Of a stretch of 64,000 nucleotides of DNA, positions 1 through 13,650 are shown piece after piece; the stretch's first letter is position 1, and each line of letters begins with the position of its first letter. The stretch spans positions 6,686,034-6,750,033 of the forward strand of contig JACTAT010000006.1 of assembly GCA_014526335.1 (NCBI GenBank), read 5' to 3'. The notes beneath the pieces were generated by a model that was not told where the DNA came from, ran no database searches, and saw only the letters and a list, made by a program, of their open reading frames with translations. The position numbers and the translations under genes are program-made. This DNA is from Chrysaora quinquecirrha. Lineage: Eukaryota > Cnidaria > Scyphozoa > Semaeostomeae > Pelagiidae.

Positions 1-3000
1 TTTTCTGAAACATTACAATAAACGCTTCTTTTTATAAACACCTTCCTTTTTCTGAAACATTACAATAAACGCTTCTTTTTAAAAACACCTTCCTTTTTCT
101 GAAACACTACAATGAACACTCCTTTTTAAAAACACCTTCCTTTTTCTGAAACATTAGAATAAACGCTTCATTTTATTAACGCCTTCCTTTTTCTGAAACA
201 CTACAATGAACACTCCTTTTTAAAAACACCTTCCTTTTTCTGAAACATTACAATAAACGCTTCTTTTTATAAACACCTTCCTTTTTCTGAAACACTACAA
301 TGAACACTCCTTTTTAAAAACACCTTCCTTTTTCTGAAACATTAGAATAAACGCTTCATTTTGTAAACACCTTCCTTTTTCTGAAACATTACAATAAACG
401 CTTCATTTTGTAAACACCTTCCTTTTTCTGAAACATTTGAATAAACGCATCATTTTGTAAACACCTTCCTTTTTCTGAAACATTACAATAAACGCTTCAT
501 TTTGTAAACACCTTCCTTTTTCTGAAACATTACAATAAACGCTTCATTTTGTAAACACCTTCCTTTTTCTGAAACATTACAATAAACGCTTCATTTTATA
601 AACACCTTCCTTTTTCTGAAACATTACAATAAACGCTTCATTTTGTAAACACCTTCCTTTTTCTGAAACATTAGAATAAACGCTTCATTTTGTAAACACC
701 TTTCTTTTTCTGAAACATTACAATAAACGCTTCATTTTGTAAACACCTTCCTTTTTCTGAAACATTACAATAAACGCTTCATTTTATAAACACCTTCCTT
801 TTTCTGAAACATTACAATAAACACTCCATTTTGTAAACACCTTCCTTTTTCTGAAACATTACAATAAACACTCCTTTTTATAAACACTTTCCTTTTTCTG
901 AAACATTGCAATAAACGCTTCTTTTTATAAACACCTTCCTTTTCTGAAACATTACAATAAACAATAAACACCTTCCTTTTTCTGAAACATTACAATAAAC
1001 ACTTCCTTTTATAAACCTTTTTTTTTCTGAAACATTACAATAAACGCTTCTTTTATAAACACCTTCCTTTTTCTGAAACATTACAATAAACACTTCCTTT
1101 TATAAACACCTTCCTTTTTCTGAAACATTACAATAAACGCTTCTTTTATAAACACCTTCCTTTTTCTGAAACATTACAATAAACACTCCTTTTATAAACA
1201 CCTTCCTTTTTCTGAAACATTACAATAAACGCTCCTTTTATAAACACCTTCCATTTTCTGAAACATTACAATAAACACTCCTTTTTATAAACACCTTCCT
1301 TTTTCTGAAACATTACAATAAACGCTTCTTTTTATAAACACCTTCCTTTTTCTGAAACATTACAATAAACGCTCCTTTTTATAAACACCTTCCTTTTTCT
1401 GAAACATTACAATAAACGCTGCTTTTATAAACACCTTCCTTTTTCTGAAACATTACAATAAACACTCCTTTTTATAAACACCTTCCTTTTTCTGAAACAT
1501 TACAATAAACGCTGCTTTTATAAACACCTTCCTTTTTCTGAAACATTACAATAAACGCTCCTTTTATAAACACCTTCCTTTTTCTGAAACATTACAATAA
1601 ACGCTCCTTTTATAAACACCTTCCTTTTTCTGAAACATTACAATAAACACTCCTTTTTATAAACACCTTCCTTTTTCTGAAACATTACAATAAACGCTCC
1701 TTTTTATAAACACCTTCCTTTTTCTGAAACATTACAATAAACGCTCCTTTTATAAACACCTTCCTTTTTCTGAAACATTACAATAAACGCTCCTTTTTAT
1801 AAACACCTTCCTTTTTCTGAAACATTGCAAGAAACGCTCCTTTTTATAAACACCTTCCTTTTTCTGAAACATTGCAAGAAACGCTCCTTTTTATAAACGC
1901 CTTCCTTTTTCTGAAACATTACAATAAACGCTGCTTTTTATAAACACCTTCCTTTTTCTGAAACATTGCAAGAAACGCTCCTTTTTATAAACGCCTTCCT
2001 TTTTCTGAAACATTGCAATCCTTTTATAAACGCCTTCTTTTTCTGAAACATTAAACGCTGCTTTTATAAACGCCTTCCTTTTTCTGAAACATTGCAAGAA
2101 ACGCTCCTTTTTATAAACGCCTTCCTTTTTCTGAAACATTACAATAAACGCTCCTTTTTATAAACGCCTTCCTTTTCTGAAACATTACAATAAACGCTGC
2201 TTTTTATAAACACCTTCCTTTTTCTGAAACATTACAATAAACGCTTCTTTTTATAAACGCCTTCCTTTTTCTGAAACATTACAATAAACGCTCCTTTTTA
2301 TAAACACCTTCCTTTTTCTGAAACATTACAATAAACGCTGCTTTTATAAACACCTTCCTTTTTCTGAAACATTACAATATAAACACCTTCCTTTTTCTGA
2401 AACATTTTTTTATAAACACCTTCCTTTTTCTGAAACATTACAATAAACACTCCTTTTTATAAACGCCTTCCTTTTTCTGAAACATTACAATAAACACTCC
2501 TTTTTATAAAGACCTTCCTTTTTCTGAAACATTACAATAAACGCTCCTTTTATAAACGCCTTCCTTTTTCTGAAACATTACAATAAACGCTCTTTTTATA
2601 AACACCTTCCTTTTTCTGAAACATTACAATAAACGCTCCTTTTATAAACACCTTCCTTTTTCTGAAACATTGCAACATAAACCTTCCTTTTTCTGAAACA
2701 TTGCAAGAAACGCTCCTTTTTATAAACACCTTCCTTTTTCTGAAACATTGCAAGAAACGCTCCTTTTTATAAACACCTTCCTTTTTCTGAAACATTGCAA
2801 GAAACGCTCCTTTTTATAAACACCTTCCTTTTTCTGAAACATTACAATAAACGCTCCTTTTTATAAACACCTTCCTTTTTCTGAAACATTGCAAGAAACG
2901 CTCCTTTTTATAAACACCTTCCTTTTTCTGAAGCATTGCAAGAAACGCTCCTTTTTATAAACGCCTTCATTTTCCTGAAACATTGCAAGAAACGCTCCTT

Positions 3001-6000
3001 TTTATAAACACCTTCCTTTTTCTGAAACATTGCAAGAAACGCTTCTTTTATAAACACCTTCCTTTTTCTGAAACATTACAATAAACACTCCTTTTATAAA
3101 CACCTTCCTTTTTCTGAAACATTACAATAAACGCTTCTTTTTCTGATAAACACCTTTTATAAACCCTTTTTTTTCTGAAACATTACAATAAACACTCCTT
3201 TTTATAAACACCTTCCTTTTTCTGAAACATTACAATAAACGCTTCTATTTATAAACACCTTCCTTTTTCTGAAACATTACAATAAACGCTTCTTTTTATA
3301 AACACCTTCCTTTTTCTGAAACATTACAATAAACGCTGCTTTTTATAAACACCTTCCTTTTTCTGAAACATTACAATAAACGCTCCTTTTTATAAACACC
3401 TTCCTTTTTCTGAAACATTACAATAAACGCTTCTTTTATAAACACCTTCCTTTTTCTGAAACATTACAATAAACGCTCCTTTTTATAAACACCTTCCTTT
3501 TTCTGAAACATTACAATAAACGCTTCTTTTTATAAACACCTTCCTTTTTCTGAAACATTACAATAAACGCTTCTTTTTATAAACACCTTCCTTTTTCTGA
3601 AACATTACAATAAACGCTTCTTTTTATAAACACCTTCCTTTTTCTGAAACATTACAATAAACGCTTCTTTTTATAAACACCTTCCTTTTTCTGAAACATT
3701 ACAATAAACACTCCTTTATAAACACCTTCCTTTTTCTGAAACATTACAATAAACGCTTCTTTTTATAAACACCTTCCTTTTTCTGAAACATTACAATAAA
3801 CGCTTCTTTTTATAAACACCTTCCTTTTTCTGAAACATTACAATAAACGCTTCTTTTTATAAACACCTTCCTTTTTCTGAAACATTACAATAAACGCTTC
3901 TTTTTATAAACACCTTCCTTTTTCTGAAACATTACAATAAACGCTTCTTTTTATAAACACCTTCCTTTTTCTGAAACATTACAATAAACGCTTCTTTTTA
4001 TAAACACCTTCCTTTTTCTGAAACATTGCAAGAAACGCTCCTTTTTATAAACACCTTCCTTTTTCTGAAACATTACAATAAACGCTTCTTTTTATAAACA
4101 CCTTCCTTTTTCTGAAACATTACAATAAACGCTTCTTTTATAAACACCTTCCTTTTTCTGAAACATTACAATAAACGCTTCTTTTTATAAACACCTTCCT
4201 TTTTCTGAAACATTACAATAAACACTCCTTTTTATAAACACCTTCCTTTTTCTGAAACATTACAATAAACACTCCTTTTATAAACACCTTCCTTTTTCTG
4301 AAACATTACAATAAACGCTTCTTTTATAAACACCTTCCTTTTTCTGAAACATTACAATAAACACTCCTTTTTATAAACACCTTCCTTTTTCTGAAACATT
4401 ACAATAAACGCTTCATTTTATAAACACCTTCCTTTTTCTGAAACATTACAATAAACGCTTCTTTTATAAACACCTTCCTTTTTCTGAAACATTACAATAA
4501 ACACTCCTTTTATAAACACCTTCCTTTTTCTGAAACATTACAATAAACGCTTCTTTTATAAACACCTTCCTTTTTCTGAAACATTACAATAAACGCTTCT
4601 TTTATAAACACCTTCCTTTTTCTGAAACATTACAATAAACGCTTCTTTTATAAACACCTTCCTTTTTCTGAAACATTACAATAAACACTCCTTTTATAAA
4701 CACCTTCCTTTTTCTGAAACATTACAATAAACACTTCTTTTATAAACACCTTCCTTTTTCTGAAACATTACAATAAACGCTTTTTATAAACTTTTATAAA
4801 CACCTTCCTTTTTCTGAAACATTACAATAAACGCTTCTTTTTTTCTAAACACCTTCCTTTTTCTGAAACATTACAATAAACGCTTCTTTTATAAACACCT
4901 TCCTTTTTCTGAAACATTACAATAAACGCTGCTTTTATAAACACCTTCCTTTTTCTGAAACATTACAATAAACACTCCTTTTTATAAACACCTTCCTTTT
5001 TCTGAAACATTACAATAAACACTCCTTTTATAAACACCTTCCTTTTCTGAAACATTACAATAAACGCTCCTTTTTATAAACACCTTCCTTTTTCTGAAAC
5101 ATTACAATAAACACTCCTTTTTATAAACACCTTCCTTTTTCTGAAACATTACAATAAACGCTTCTTTTTATAAACACCTTCCTTTTTCTGAAACATTACA
5201 ATAAACACTCCTTTTATAAACACCTTCCTTTTTCTGAAACATTACAATAAACGCTTCTTTTATAAACACCTTCCTTTTTCTGAAACATTACAATAAACGC
5301 TTCTTTTTATAAACACCTTCCTTTTTCTGAAACATTACAATAAACACTCCTTTTTATAAACACCTTCCTTTTTCTGAAACATTACAATAAACGCTTCATT
5401 TTGTAAACACCTTCCTTTTTCTGAAACATTACAATAAACGCTTCTTTTTATAAACACCTTCCTTTTTCTGAAACATTACAATAAACGCTTCATTTTGTAA
5501 ACACCTTCCTTTTTCTGAAACATTAGAATAAACGCTTCATTTTGTAAACACCTTCCTTTTTCTGAAACATTACAATAAACGCTTCTTTTTATAAACACCT
5601 TCCTTTTTCTGAAACATTACAATAAACGCTTCATTTTGTAAACACCTTCCTTTTTCTGAAACATTACAATAAACACTCCTTTTTATAAACACCTTCCTTT
5701 TTCTGAAACATTACAATAAACGCTTCATTTTGTAAACACCTTCCTTTTTCTGAAACATTAGAATAAACGCTTCATTTTGTAAACACCTTCCTTTTTCTGA
5801 AACATTACAATAAACACTCCTTTTTATAAACACCTTCCTTTTTCTGAAACATTACAATAAACGCTTCTTTTTATAAACACCTTCCTTTTCTGAAACATTA
5901 CAATAAACACTCCTTTTATAAACACCTTCCTTTTTCTGAAACATTACAATAAACGCTTCTTTTTATAAACACCTTCCTTTTTCTGAAACATTACAATAAA

Positions 6001-9000
6001 CACTCCTTTTTATAAACACCTTCCTTTTTCTGAAACATTACAATAAACGCTTCTTTTTATAAACGCCTTCCTTTTTCTGAAACATTACAATAAACACTCC
6101 TTTTTATAAACACCTTCCTTTTTCTGAAACATTACAATAAACACTCCTTTTTATAAACACCTTCCTTTTTCTGAAACATTGCAATAAACGCTTTATTTTA
6201 TAAACGCCTTCCTTTTTCTGAAACATTACAATAAACACTCATTTTTATAAACATCTTCCTTTTTCTGAAACATTACAATAAACACTCCTTTTATAAACAC
6301 CTTCCTTTTTCTGAAACATTACAATAAACACTCCTTTTTATAAACACCTTCCTTTTTCTGAAACATTACAATAAACACTCCTTTTTATAAACACCTTCCT
6401 TTTTCTGAAACATTACAATAAACGCTTCTTTTTATAAACACCTTCCTTTTTCTGAAACATTACAATAAACACTCCTTTTTATAAACACCTTCCTTTTTCT
6501 GAAACATTACAATAAACACTCCTTTTTATAAACACCTTCCTTTTTCTGAAACATTACAATAAACGCTGCTTTTATAAACGCCTTCAATTTTCTGAAACAT
6601 TACAATAAACACTCCTTTTTATAAAGACCTTCCTTTTTCTGAAACATTACAATAAACGCTGCTTTTTATAAACACCTTCCTTTTTCTGATTAAACATAAA
6701 CCCTTCCTTTTTCTGAAACATTACAATAAACACTCCTTTATAAACACCTTCCTTTTTCTGAAACATTACAATAAACACTCCTTTTTATAAACACCTTCCT
6801 TTTTCTGAAACATTACAATAAACGCTCCTTTTATAAACACCTTCCTTTTTCTGAAACATTACAATAAACACTCCTTTTTATAAACACCTTCCTTTTTCTG
6901 AAACATTACAATAAACGCTTCTTTTATAAACACCTTCCTTTTTCTGAAACATTACAATAAACACTCCTTTTTATAAACACCTTCCTTTTTCTGAAACATT
7001 ACAATAAACGCTTCTTTTATAAACACCTTTTTTTCTGAAACATTACAATAAACGCTTCTTTTACACCTTCCTTTTTCTGAAACATTGCAAGAAACGCTCC
7101 TTTTTATAAACACCTTCCTTTTTCTGAAACATTACAATAAACGCTTCTTTTTATAAACACCTTCCTTTTTCTGAAACATTACAATAAACGCTTCTTTTTA
7201 TAAACACCTTCCTTTTTCTGAAACATTACAATAAACGCTGCTTTTTATAAACACCTTCCTTTTTCTGAAACATTACAATAAACGCTTCCTTTTTCTGAAA
7301 CATTACAATAAACACTGCTTAAACATTACAACACCTTTTTATAAACCTTTTTTTCTGAAACATTACAATAAACGCTTCTTTTATAAACACCTTCCTTTTT
7401 CTGAAACATTACAATAAACGCTTTTTTATAAACACCTTCCTTTTTCTGAAACATTACAATAAACGCTTCTTTTTTTCTGAAACATTACAATAAACACCCT
7501 TCCTTTTTCTGAAACATTACAATAAACGCTTCTTTTATAAACGCCTTCCTTTTTCTGAAACATTACAATAAACGCTTTTATAAACTTTTTTTCTGAAACA
7601 TTAAACACCTTCCTTTTTCTGAAACATTACAATAAACGCTTCTTTTATAAACACCTTCCTTTTTCTGAAACATTACAATAAACGCTTCTTTTTATAAACA
7701 CCTTCCTTTTTCTGAAACATTGCAAGAAACGCTTCTTTTATAAACGCCTTCCTTTTTCTGAAACATTACAATAAACGCTTCTTTTATAAACACCTTCCTT
7801 TTTCTGAAACATTACAATAAACGCTTCTTTTATAAACACCTTCCTTTTTCTGAAACATTACAATAAACGCTTTTTTTTTCTGATAAACACCTTCCTTTTT
7901 CTGAAACATTACAATAAACGCTGCTTTTATAAACACCTTCCTTTTCTGAAACATTACAATAAACGCTGCTTTTTATAAACTTCCTTTTTCTGAAACATTA
8001 CAATAAACGCTTCTTTTTATAAACGCCTTCCTTTTTCTGAAACATTACAATAAACGCTGCTTTTTATAAACACCTTCCTTTTTCTGAAACATTACAATAA
8101 ACGCTTCTTTTTATAAACGCCTTCCTTTTTCTGAAACATTACAATAAACGCTTCTTTTTATAAACACCTTCCTTTTTCTGAAACATTACAATAAACGCTG
8201 CTTTTATAAACGCCTTCCTTTTTCTGAAACATTACAATAAACGCTGCTTTTTATAAACACCTTCCTTTTTCTGAAACATTACAATAAACGCTGCTTTTAT
8301 AAAGCCCTCCTTTTTCTTAAACATTACAATAAACGCTTTTTATAAACTTTTTTTCTAAACACCTTCCTTTTCTGAAACATTACAATAAACGCTTCTTTTA
8401 TAAACTTCCTTTTTCTGAAACATTTAAACACTTTTTATAAACACCTTTCTTTTCTGAAACATTGCAAGAAACGCTTCTTTTTATAAACACCTTCCTTTTT
8501 CTGAAACATTACAATAAACACCTTCCTTTTTCTGAAACATTGCAATAAACGCTTCTTTTTATAAACACCTTCCTTTTCTGAAACATTACAATAAACGCTG
8601 CTTTTTATAAACGCCTTCCTTTTTCTGAAACATTACAATAAACACTCCTTTTTATAAACACCTTTCTTTTTCTGAAACATTGCAAGAAACGCTTCTTTTT
8701 ATAAACACCTTCCTTTTTCTGAAACATTACAATAAACACCTTCCTTTTTCTGAAACATTGCAATAAACGCTTCTTTTTATAAACACCTTCCTTTTCTGAA
8801 ACATTACAATAAACGCTGCTTTTTATAAACGCCTTCCTTTTTCTGAAACATTACAATAAACACTCCTTTTTATAAACACCTTTCTTTTTCTGAAACATTA
8901 CAATAAACGCTTCTTTTTATAAACACCTTCCTTTTTCTGAAACATTACAATAAACACTCCTTTTTATAAACACCTTTCTTTTTCTGAAACATTGCAAGAA

Positions 9001-9780
9001 ACGCTTCTTTTTATAAACACCTTCCTTTTTCTGAAACATTACAATAAACGCTTCTTTTTATAAACACCTTCCTTTTTCTGAAACATTGCAAGAAACGCTT
9101 CTTTTTATAAACACCTTCCTTTTTCTGAAACATTGCAAGAAACGCTTCTTTTTATAAACACCTTCCTTTTTCTGAAACATTACAATAAACGCTTCTTTTT
9201 ATAAACGCCTTCCTTTTTCTGAAACATTACAATAAACACTCCTTTTATAAACACCTTTCTTTTCTGAAACATTGCAAGAAACGCTTCTTTTTATAAACAC
9301 CTTCCTTTTTCTGAAACATTACAATAAATGCTTCTTTTTATAAACACCTTCCTTTTTCTGAAACATTACAATAAACACTTCTTTTTATAAACACCTTCCT
9401 TTTTCTGAAACATTACAATAAACACTCCTTTTTATAAACACCTTTCTTTTTCTGAAACATTGCAAGAAACGCTTCTTTTTATAAACACCTTCCTTTTTCT
9501 GAAACATTACAATAAACGCTTCTTTTTATAAACACCTTCCTTTTTCTGAAACATTACAATAAACACTCCTTTTTATAAACACCTTTCTTTTTCTGAAACA
9601 TTGCAAGAAACGCTTCTTTTTATAAACACCTTCCTTTTTCTGAAACATTACAATAAACGCTTCTTTTTATAAACGCCTTCCTTTTTCTGAAACATTGCAA
9701 TAAACGCTGCTTTTTATAAACGCTTTTATTTTTCTGAAACATCGCAATAAACACTCCTTTTTATAAACACCTTCCTTTTT
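1..9780. repeat. Satellite array, 45-47 bp unit
   Basis: The stretch is a head-to-tail array of one short unit whose core reads CTGAAACATTACAATAAACG, followed by a variable CTTC/CTCC/CTGC/ACTCC stretch, then TTTTATAAACACCTTCC. Dividing the length by the period gives roughly 210 copies. Variant classes recur: ATTACAATAAACG, ATTGCAAGAAACG, and a TTTTGTAAACACC class enriched near 360-780 and 5390-5780. Some units are internally deleted, for example near 2660, 6690 and 7310-7600. The array runs off the left edge of the window. There is no promoter or gene in it. Short open frames on the minus strand come only from the repeat. Confidence 0.98.
8441..8875. repeat. Higher-order duplication inside the satellite
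   Basis: A composite block of about 217 bp occurs twice in a row (8441-8657 and 8658-8875). It consists of several satellite units in the same order of variants. The order is a GCAAGAAACG unit, a short unit lacking the CTTCTTTTTATAAA part, a GCAATAAACG unit, a CTGC unit and a CACTCC unit. This shows multi-unit amplification rather than single-unit drift. Confidence 0.75.
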
Positions 9781-10821
9781 GTGTTCGAAGAATTTCGAAC
9801 ACATTGGTGTGGGGTGGCGTGTCACTAACTAACTAACTCACTCACACACTAACCAACGCTTGAACAATGGAAAACGTGTAACAATAGTATAAGCATCTCA
9901 ATAATGCCATTATGGCCATTGTCTCGGCCATTTATGCGCAATTTGCGGTTAGTTGTTCACAATTCGGCCTGCAAGCACTTTTGTCAATCTGGGGTCATGT
10001 GACAATTGACTCATCCTTGTTTACTAAATGGAACTGGAAAATTGCCACCTTGCTTTGGTAAATGACATTTCAGGCATTCTCAACATTTATCAAAGAGTTT
10101 TGCCAAAGAGCGGCAATTTCAAAACAGTTTTCAAAACAAATCATCATTATTATTATCCTCACGATGAAAATCGTCATAATAATAATAATAATGATAATAA
10201 TCATCATCATCATCATGATTACTACCACCACCATTGACGGTGTGCAACATCTAAAGGAACGCTACCACCACCACAACCAACCCTACAACCATCACCTCGA
10301 CCACCCTATCACCACCACCACAACCACCCCTTCAGCACCACAACCACCTCTACCACCACCACCACACCCACCATACCACCACAATCACCCCTACCAACTA
10401 GCATCATGATCACCCCTATCACCACAACCGCAACCAGCCCTACAACCATCACCTCGACCACCCCTATCACCACCACCGGAACCACCCCTACAACCATCAC
10501 CTCGACCACCCTTATCACCACCACCACAACCACCCCTACAACCATCACCACGATCACCCCTATCACAACCACCACAACCACCCCTTCAGCACCACAACCA
10601 CCTCTATCACCACCACCATACCCACCATACAACCACAATCACCCCTACCAACCAGCATCATGATCATCGTGTTCATCAACATCATCATCATAACCACCGC
10701 CATTATCATCATAATCATTATCGTCATCGTTGTGCATACCGATGAACATCTTTCATCATTTGACCGAAATAGCTATATTCAACCAGAGTCGTTCTTCGAA
10801 CATGCCCATAGGGCCCCTATG
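9781..10821 (+). mobile_element. Helentron/HINE-like non-autonomous element, copy 1
   Basis: The element begins with the palindrome TGTTCGAAGAATTTCGAACA and an ACTA/ACTC-rich stretch. A unique core follows (CAACGCTTGAACAATGG, TGCGCAATTTGCGGTT), then ATC and ACC microsatellites at about 10136-10660. It ends with TTCTTCGAAC at 10792-10801, the inverse of the left subterminal motif, and the hairpin CATAGGG-C-CCCTATG at 10807-10821. It lies within the satellite: a T run ends the left flank, and TTTCTGAAACATT resumes the satellite on the right. Subterminal inverted repeats, a 3' hairpin, an internal repeat tract and T-T insertion are the published hallmarks of HINEs. No Rep-helicase is present. 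The assignment is by architecture only. Confidence 0.65.
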
Positions 10822-10893
10822 TTTCTGAAACATTACAATAAACCCTTCTTTTTATAAACGTCTCCCTTTTTCTGAAACATCGCAATAAACGAC
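10822..10893. repeat. Satellite remnant beyond the inserted element
   Basis: About one and a half satellite units (TTTCTGAAACATTACAATAA, then CTGAAACATCGCAATAAACG) follow the inserted element directly. They show that the array once continued past the insertion point. Beyond 10893 the sequence is no longer satellite. Confidence 0.9.
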
Positions 10894-12370
10894 TACCTTA
10901 TAATGCTCTGCTGTATTGAAATTACAGATAGTGCCAGGATAATGAAAAAAGCTTTTTGTGCCGGAGAAGATCATAATTTTTGTTTTTTTGGTTTTGTTTG
11001 CATATGTACAAGTGCATAAGTCCATGGGCAACCTTCTAACGTATTCAATGCGATATTCTATCAAAAGCCACCTCATTTACATCTTCGTTTGAATGTTTTT
11101 CAAAAAAAACGCAATAGTTAAATTTTTCTGTTGTTTAATAAATGCCTCTGTCTAATAACGGCCTCCGCCTTCACCTGAAAATCTGGGACCACATATTTTG
11201 AAAAGAACACTGAAATCGAAGAAAGCCATGCAATTTACTTAATTTCTCCGATTCGAAGGCTCAAAATGTTCTTTATTTGTTCTTAATTTTCTTGCTTTTT
11301 AGAAAGCTGTTGTTTTTCAAATTAGATGATAATTGCTACGAAAAGGGACGCACATGTAAAAATGTCACATATAGTCACAATGATTGATAGTTTACCTGTT
11401 TTCTAGAGATGAGAACAGGACAGCGCACTTAAGAAAGTAAATTTTCATTTGTTTCTAGCTTCACAAAGCCTTGTAATTCTCTTAGCATGTTCTTAACTTT
11501 TCAGCCTCTGAAGCCTTACGTTCTTTTATACTTTGTTCTTATAAAAAAAATCCGTGTAAACGCCAGCAGAATTTTAGCGGCAATAAGGTATTTCATATTG
11601 GATTCAAAACTCATAATCAATATTAATATTAATTGCTTAGGGTAGTCAAATTTGGTTTTTCCCAGTGAATGCGAAGGACCACTTTGATCTCGAGTTGATA
11701 GAAAGTTTCTGCAGAGTCCAAAGTGCTGAAGTAACTCTCGTTTTAGATGAACAATGAGCTTTGCAAATGCTTGTAAAAGTGAAAATTGTTAATATCGTTA
11801 AGCAAAGGCTGACGAACTCGTGTCGGTTGGTTTTACCAAGGTATACGTAATTGCATCCCACATAATTAAATCTGTAAATTACACGAGTACAGAGTGTTCC
11901 AGTCCTGGGACAGGATCCTTCCTCGAACGCAAGTAAAGGGTGAAAAACCAACCTTATGTTTAGATTCTTACAATATAGCTTGACTTAAGAGTGATTTTTA
12001 CGTTTAGAAAAGCTAGGTAAGGTTGGATACGGCAACTTAGAATAAAGGATGACTTTCCTTCAGAATCTTGAGCACATGTGCAATTAGCATTGTTGGTTTG
12101 ACTTTTGTCCAAATATTTTTTCATACCATTATCTATCACGTGCAAAGGAGATTATTTTGTAACATGCATCCAAGCTTCTTAATACCCTCATCAAAGCAAA
12201 GCCAAAACTAGAGTTATTTATTTTGTAAGTTCCATCAACTAGAGTACGAATTAAACCAAGTTTGTGAAAAGAAAGGGATGTAACTGGAATTATAATAAGT
12301 ATAAGCCCGGGTAGGTCTTCTTATGGTGAACAGATGTTATGGGACATGAGAAGTCCCCGGAATAGAGGTT
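10894..12370. other. No recognised gene
   Basis: This is AT-rich sequence with only short open frames on both strands. None resembles a protein I know or shows convincing exon structure. No clear repeat ends were seen. Confidence 0.5.
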
Positions 12371-12374
12371 TCCG

Positions 12375-13020
12375 CAAAAGATGGCGGCCGTTTCTGTTAA
12401 TCCCTTGTTTTTCTTAAGGTTTTTCGAAGAAAATTCTGGGAATAATTTCCTTAGCTACAAATTCAACGTCTGCAGCTATGTAAAACATAGCAATGCTATC
12501 GCAATGTCCGAAGGATTTTCGAGAGGAATTCTGGGAATCATTTCCTTCGTTACATTTTTATGTCCGAAGGACATAATGAGAGGGTGTTTGTGGAACGCAT
12601 GTATGGATATATGTATTTATAGACGCTTTTTCTTGCCAAAATGTAACAAAAGAAAAACCACAAATATGAGGAAGTAACTTTTGAAGTCGCCGTAAATGGA
12701 TGTTATGCATACCAATTATTTGACAATTAGCAGCAATAACGAATTTGTAAACATATAGATGAGTCATTGTGGTTGAAGTCTTGGCAGAAGACTTCATAAA
12801 AAGATCGTCGTCATCATAAAAATCGCTATTATAATCATAATCGTTATTGTTATTGTGACCACCATCATGATCATCATCACGATCAATATCATCATCATTA
12901 CGATCAATATCATCATCATCACGATCAATATGATCATCATCATCGTGATCATCATCAGCATCATCAACATCATCATCAACGCAACAATCATCATTATGTC
13001 ATTTCCATGATTATCAGAAT

Positions 13021-13063
<43 letters not shown>

Positions 13064-13139
13064 ACGCAAGAATCACCATCATGTCATTTCCATCATTATC
13101 ATGAATATCATCATCATCATCATCATCATGATCATCATT

Positions 13140-13190
<51 letters not shown>

Positions 13191-13650
13191 GTCATATGAC
13201 ATCGACATGCACTGATCTGTGAACGACCTCGGACATCGACAACAACATGCGCAATGCAAAAGGCTAATTAAAGTATTTTTTTATGCAATATTACAGAGCT
13301 TTGAGAATTAATTGAGCTTCGAGAATCTTCTGCCAAGACTTCAACCACAATGACTCATCTATATGTTTACAAATTCGTTATTGCTGCTAATTGTCAAATA
13401 ATTGGTATGCATAACATCCATTTACGGCGACTTCAAAAGTTACTTCCTCATATTTGTGGTTTTTCTTTTGTTACATTTTGGCAAGAAAAAGCGTCTATAA
13501 ATACATATATCCATACATGCGTTCCACAAACACCCTCTCATTATGTCCTTCGGACATAAAAATGTAACGAAGGAAATGATTCCCAGAATTCCTCTCGAAA
13601 ATCCTTAATGAAAACAATAGTCAGAAACGGCGGCCATATTTTTCGGAAGC
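12375..13650. mobile_element. Foldback element with long inverted arms, copy 1
   Basis: Two inverted arms of roughly 290 bp or more (left within 12375-12795, right within 13320-13650) flank an ATC/ACG microsatellite core. The arms share TTCTGGGAATCATTTCCTTC, TATGTCCGAAGGACATAATG, GAGGAAGTAACTTTTGAAG and ACTTCAACCACAATGACTC in opposite orientation. The left arm also carries an internal partial duplication of its GAATTCTGGGAAT segment. No transposase is encoded. A related copy lies at 37705-38860. The superfamily is not identified. Confidence 0.8.
12806..13197. repeat. ATC/ATG microsatellite core
   Basis: This is a nearly continuous (ATC)n run with CGATCAATATC interruptions. It forms the loop between the inverted arms of the foldback element. 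The poly-His, poly-Asp and poly-Met frames read from it are artefacts. Confidence 0.95.

Noticed and set aside
765..7608. Several minus-strand ORFs reading MFQKKEGVYK and similar repeats
   Set aside because: They are frame-shifting readings of the 45-47 bp satellite. The unit is not a constant multiple of three and the frames end at random.
1..9780. CRISPR-like regular repeats
   Set aside because: There are no unique spacers. The units are contiguous and the sequence is eukaryotic satellite.
10028..10663. Poly-His, poly-Thr and poly-Pro ORFs; the same at 15000-15490 and 46860-47054
   Set aside because: They come from ATC and ACC microsatellites in the HINE-like elements.
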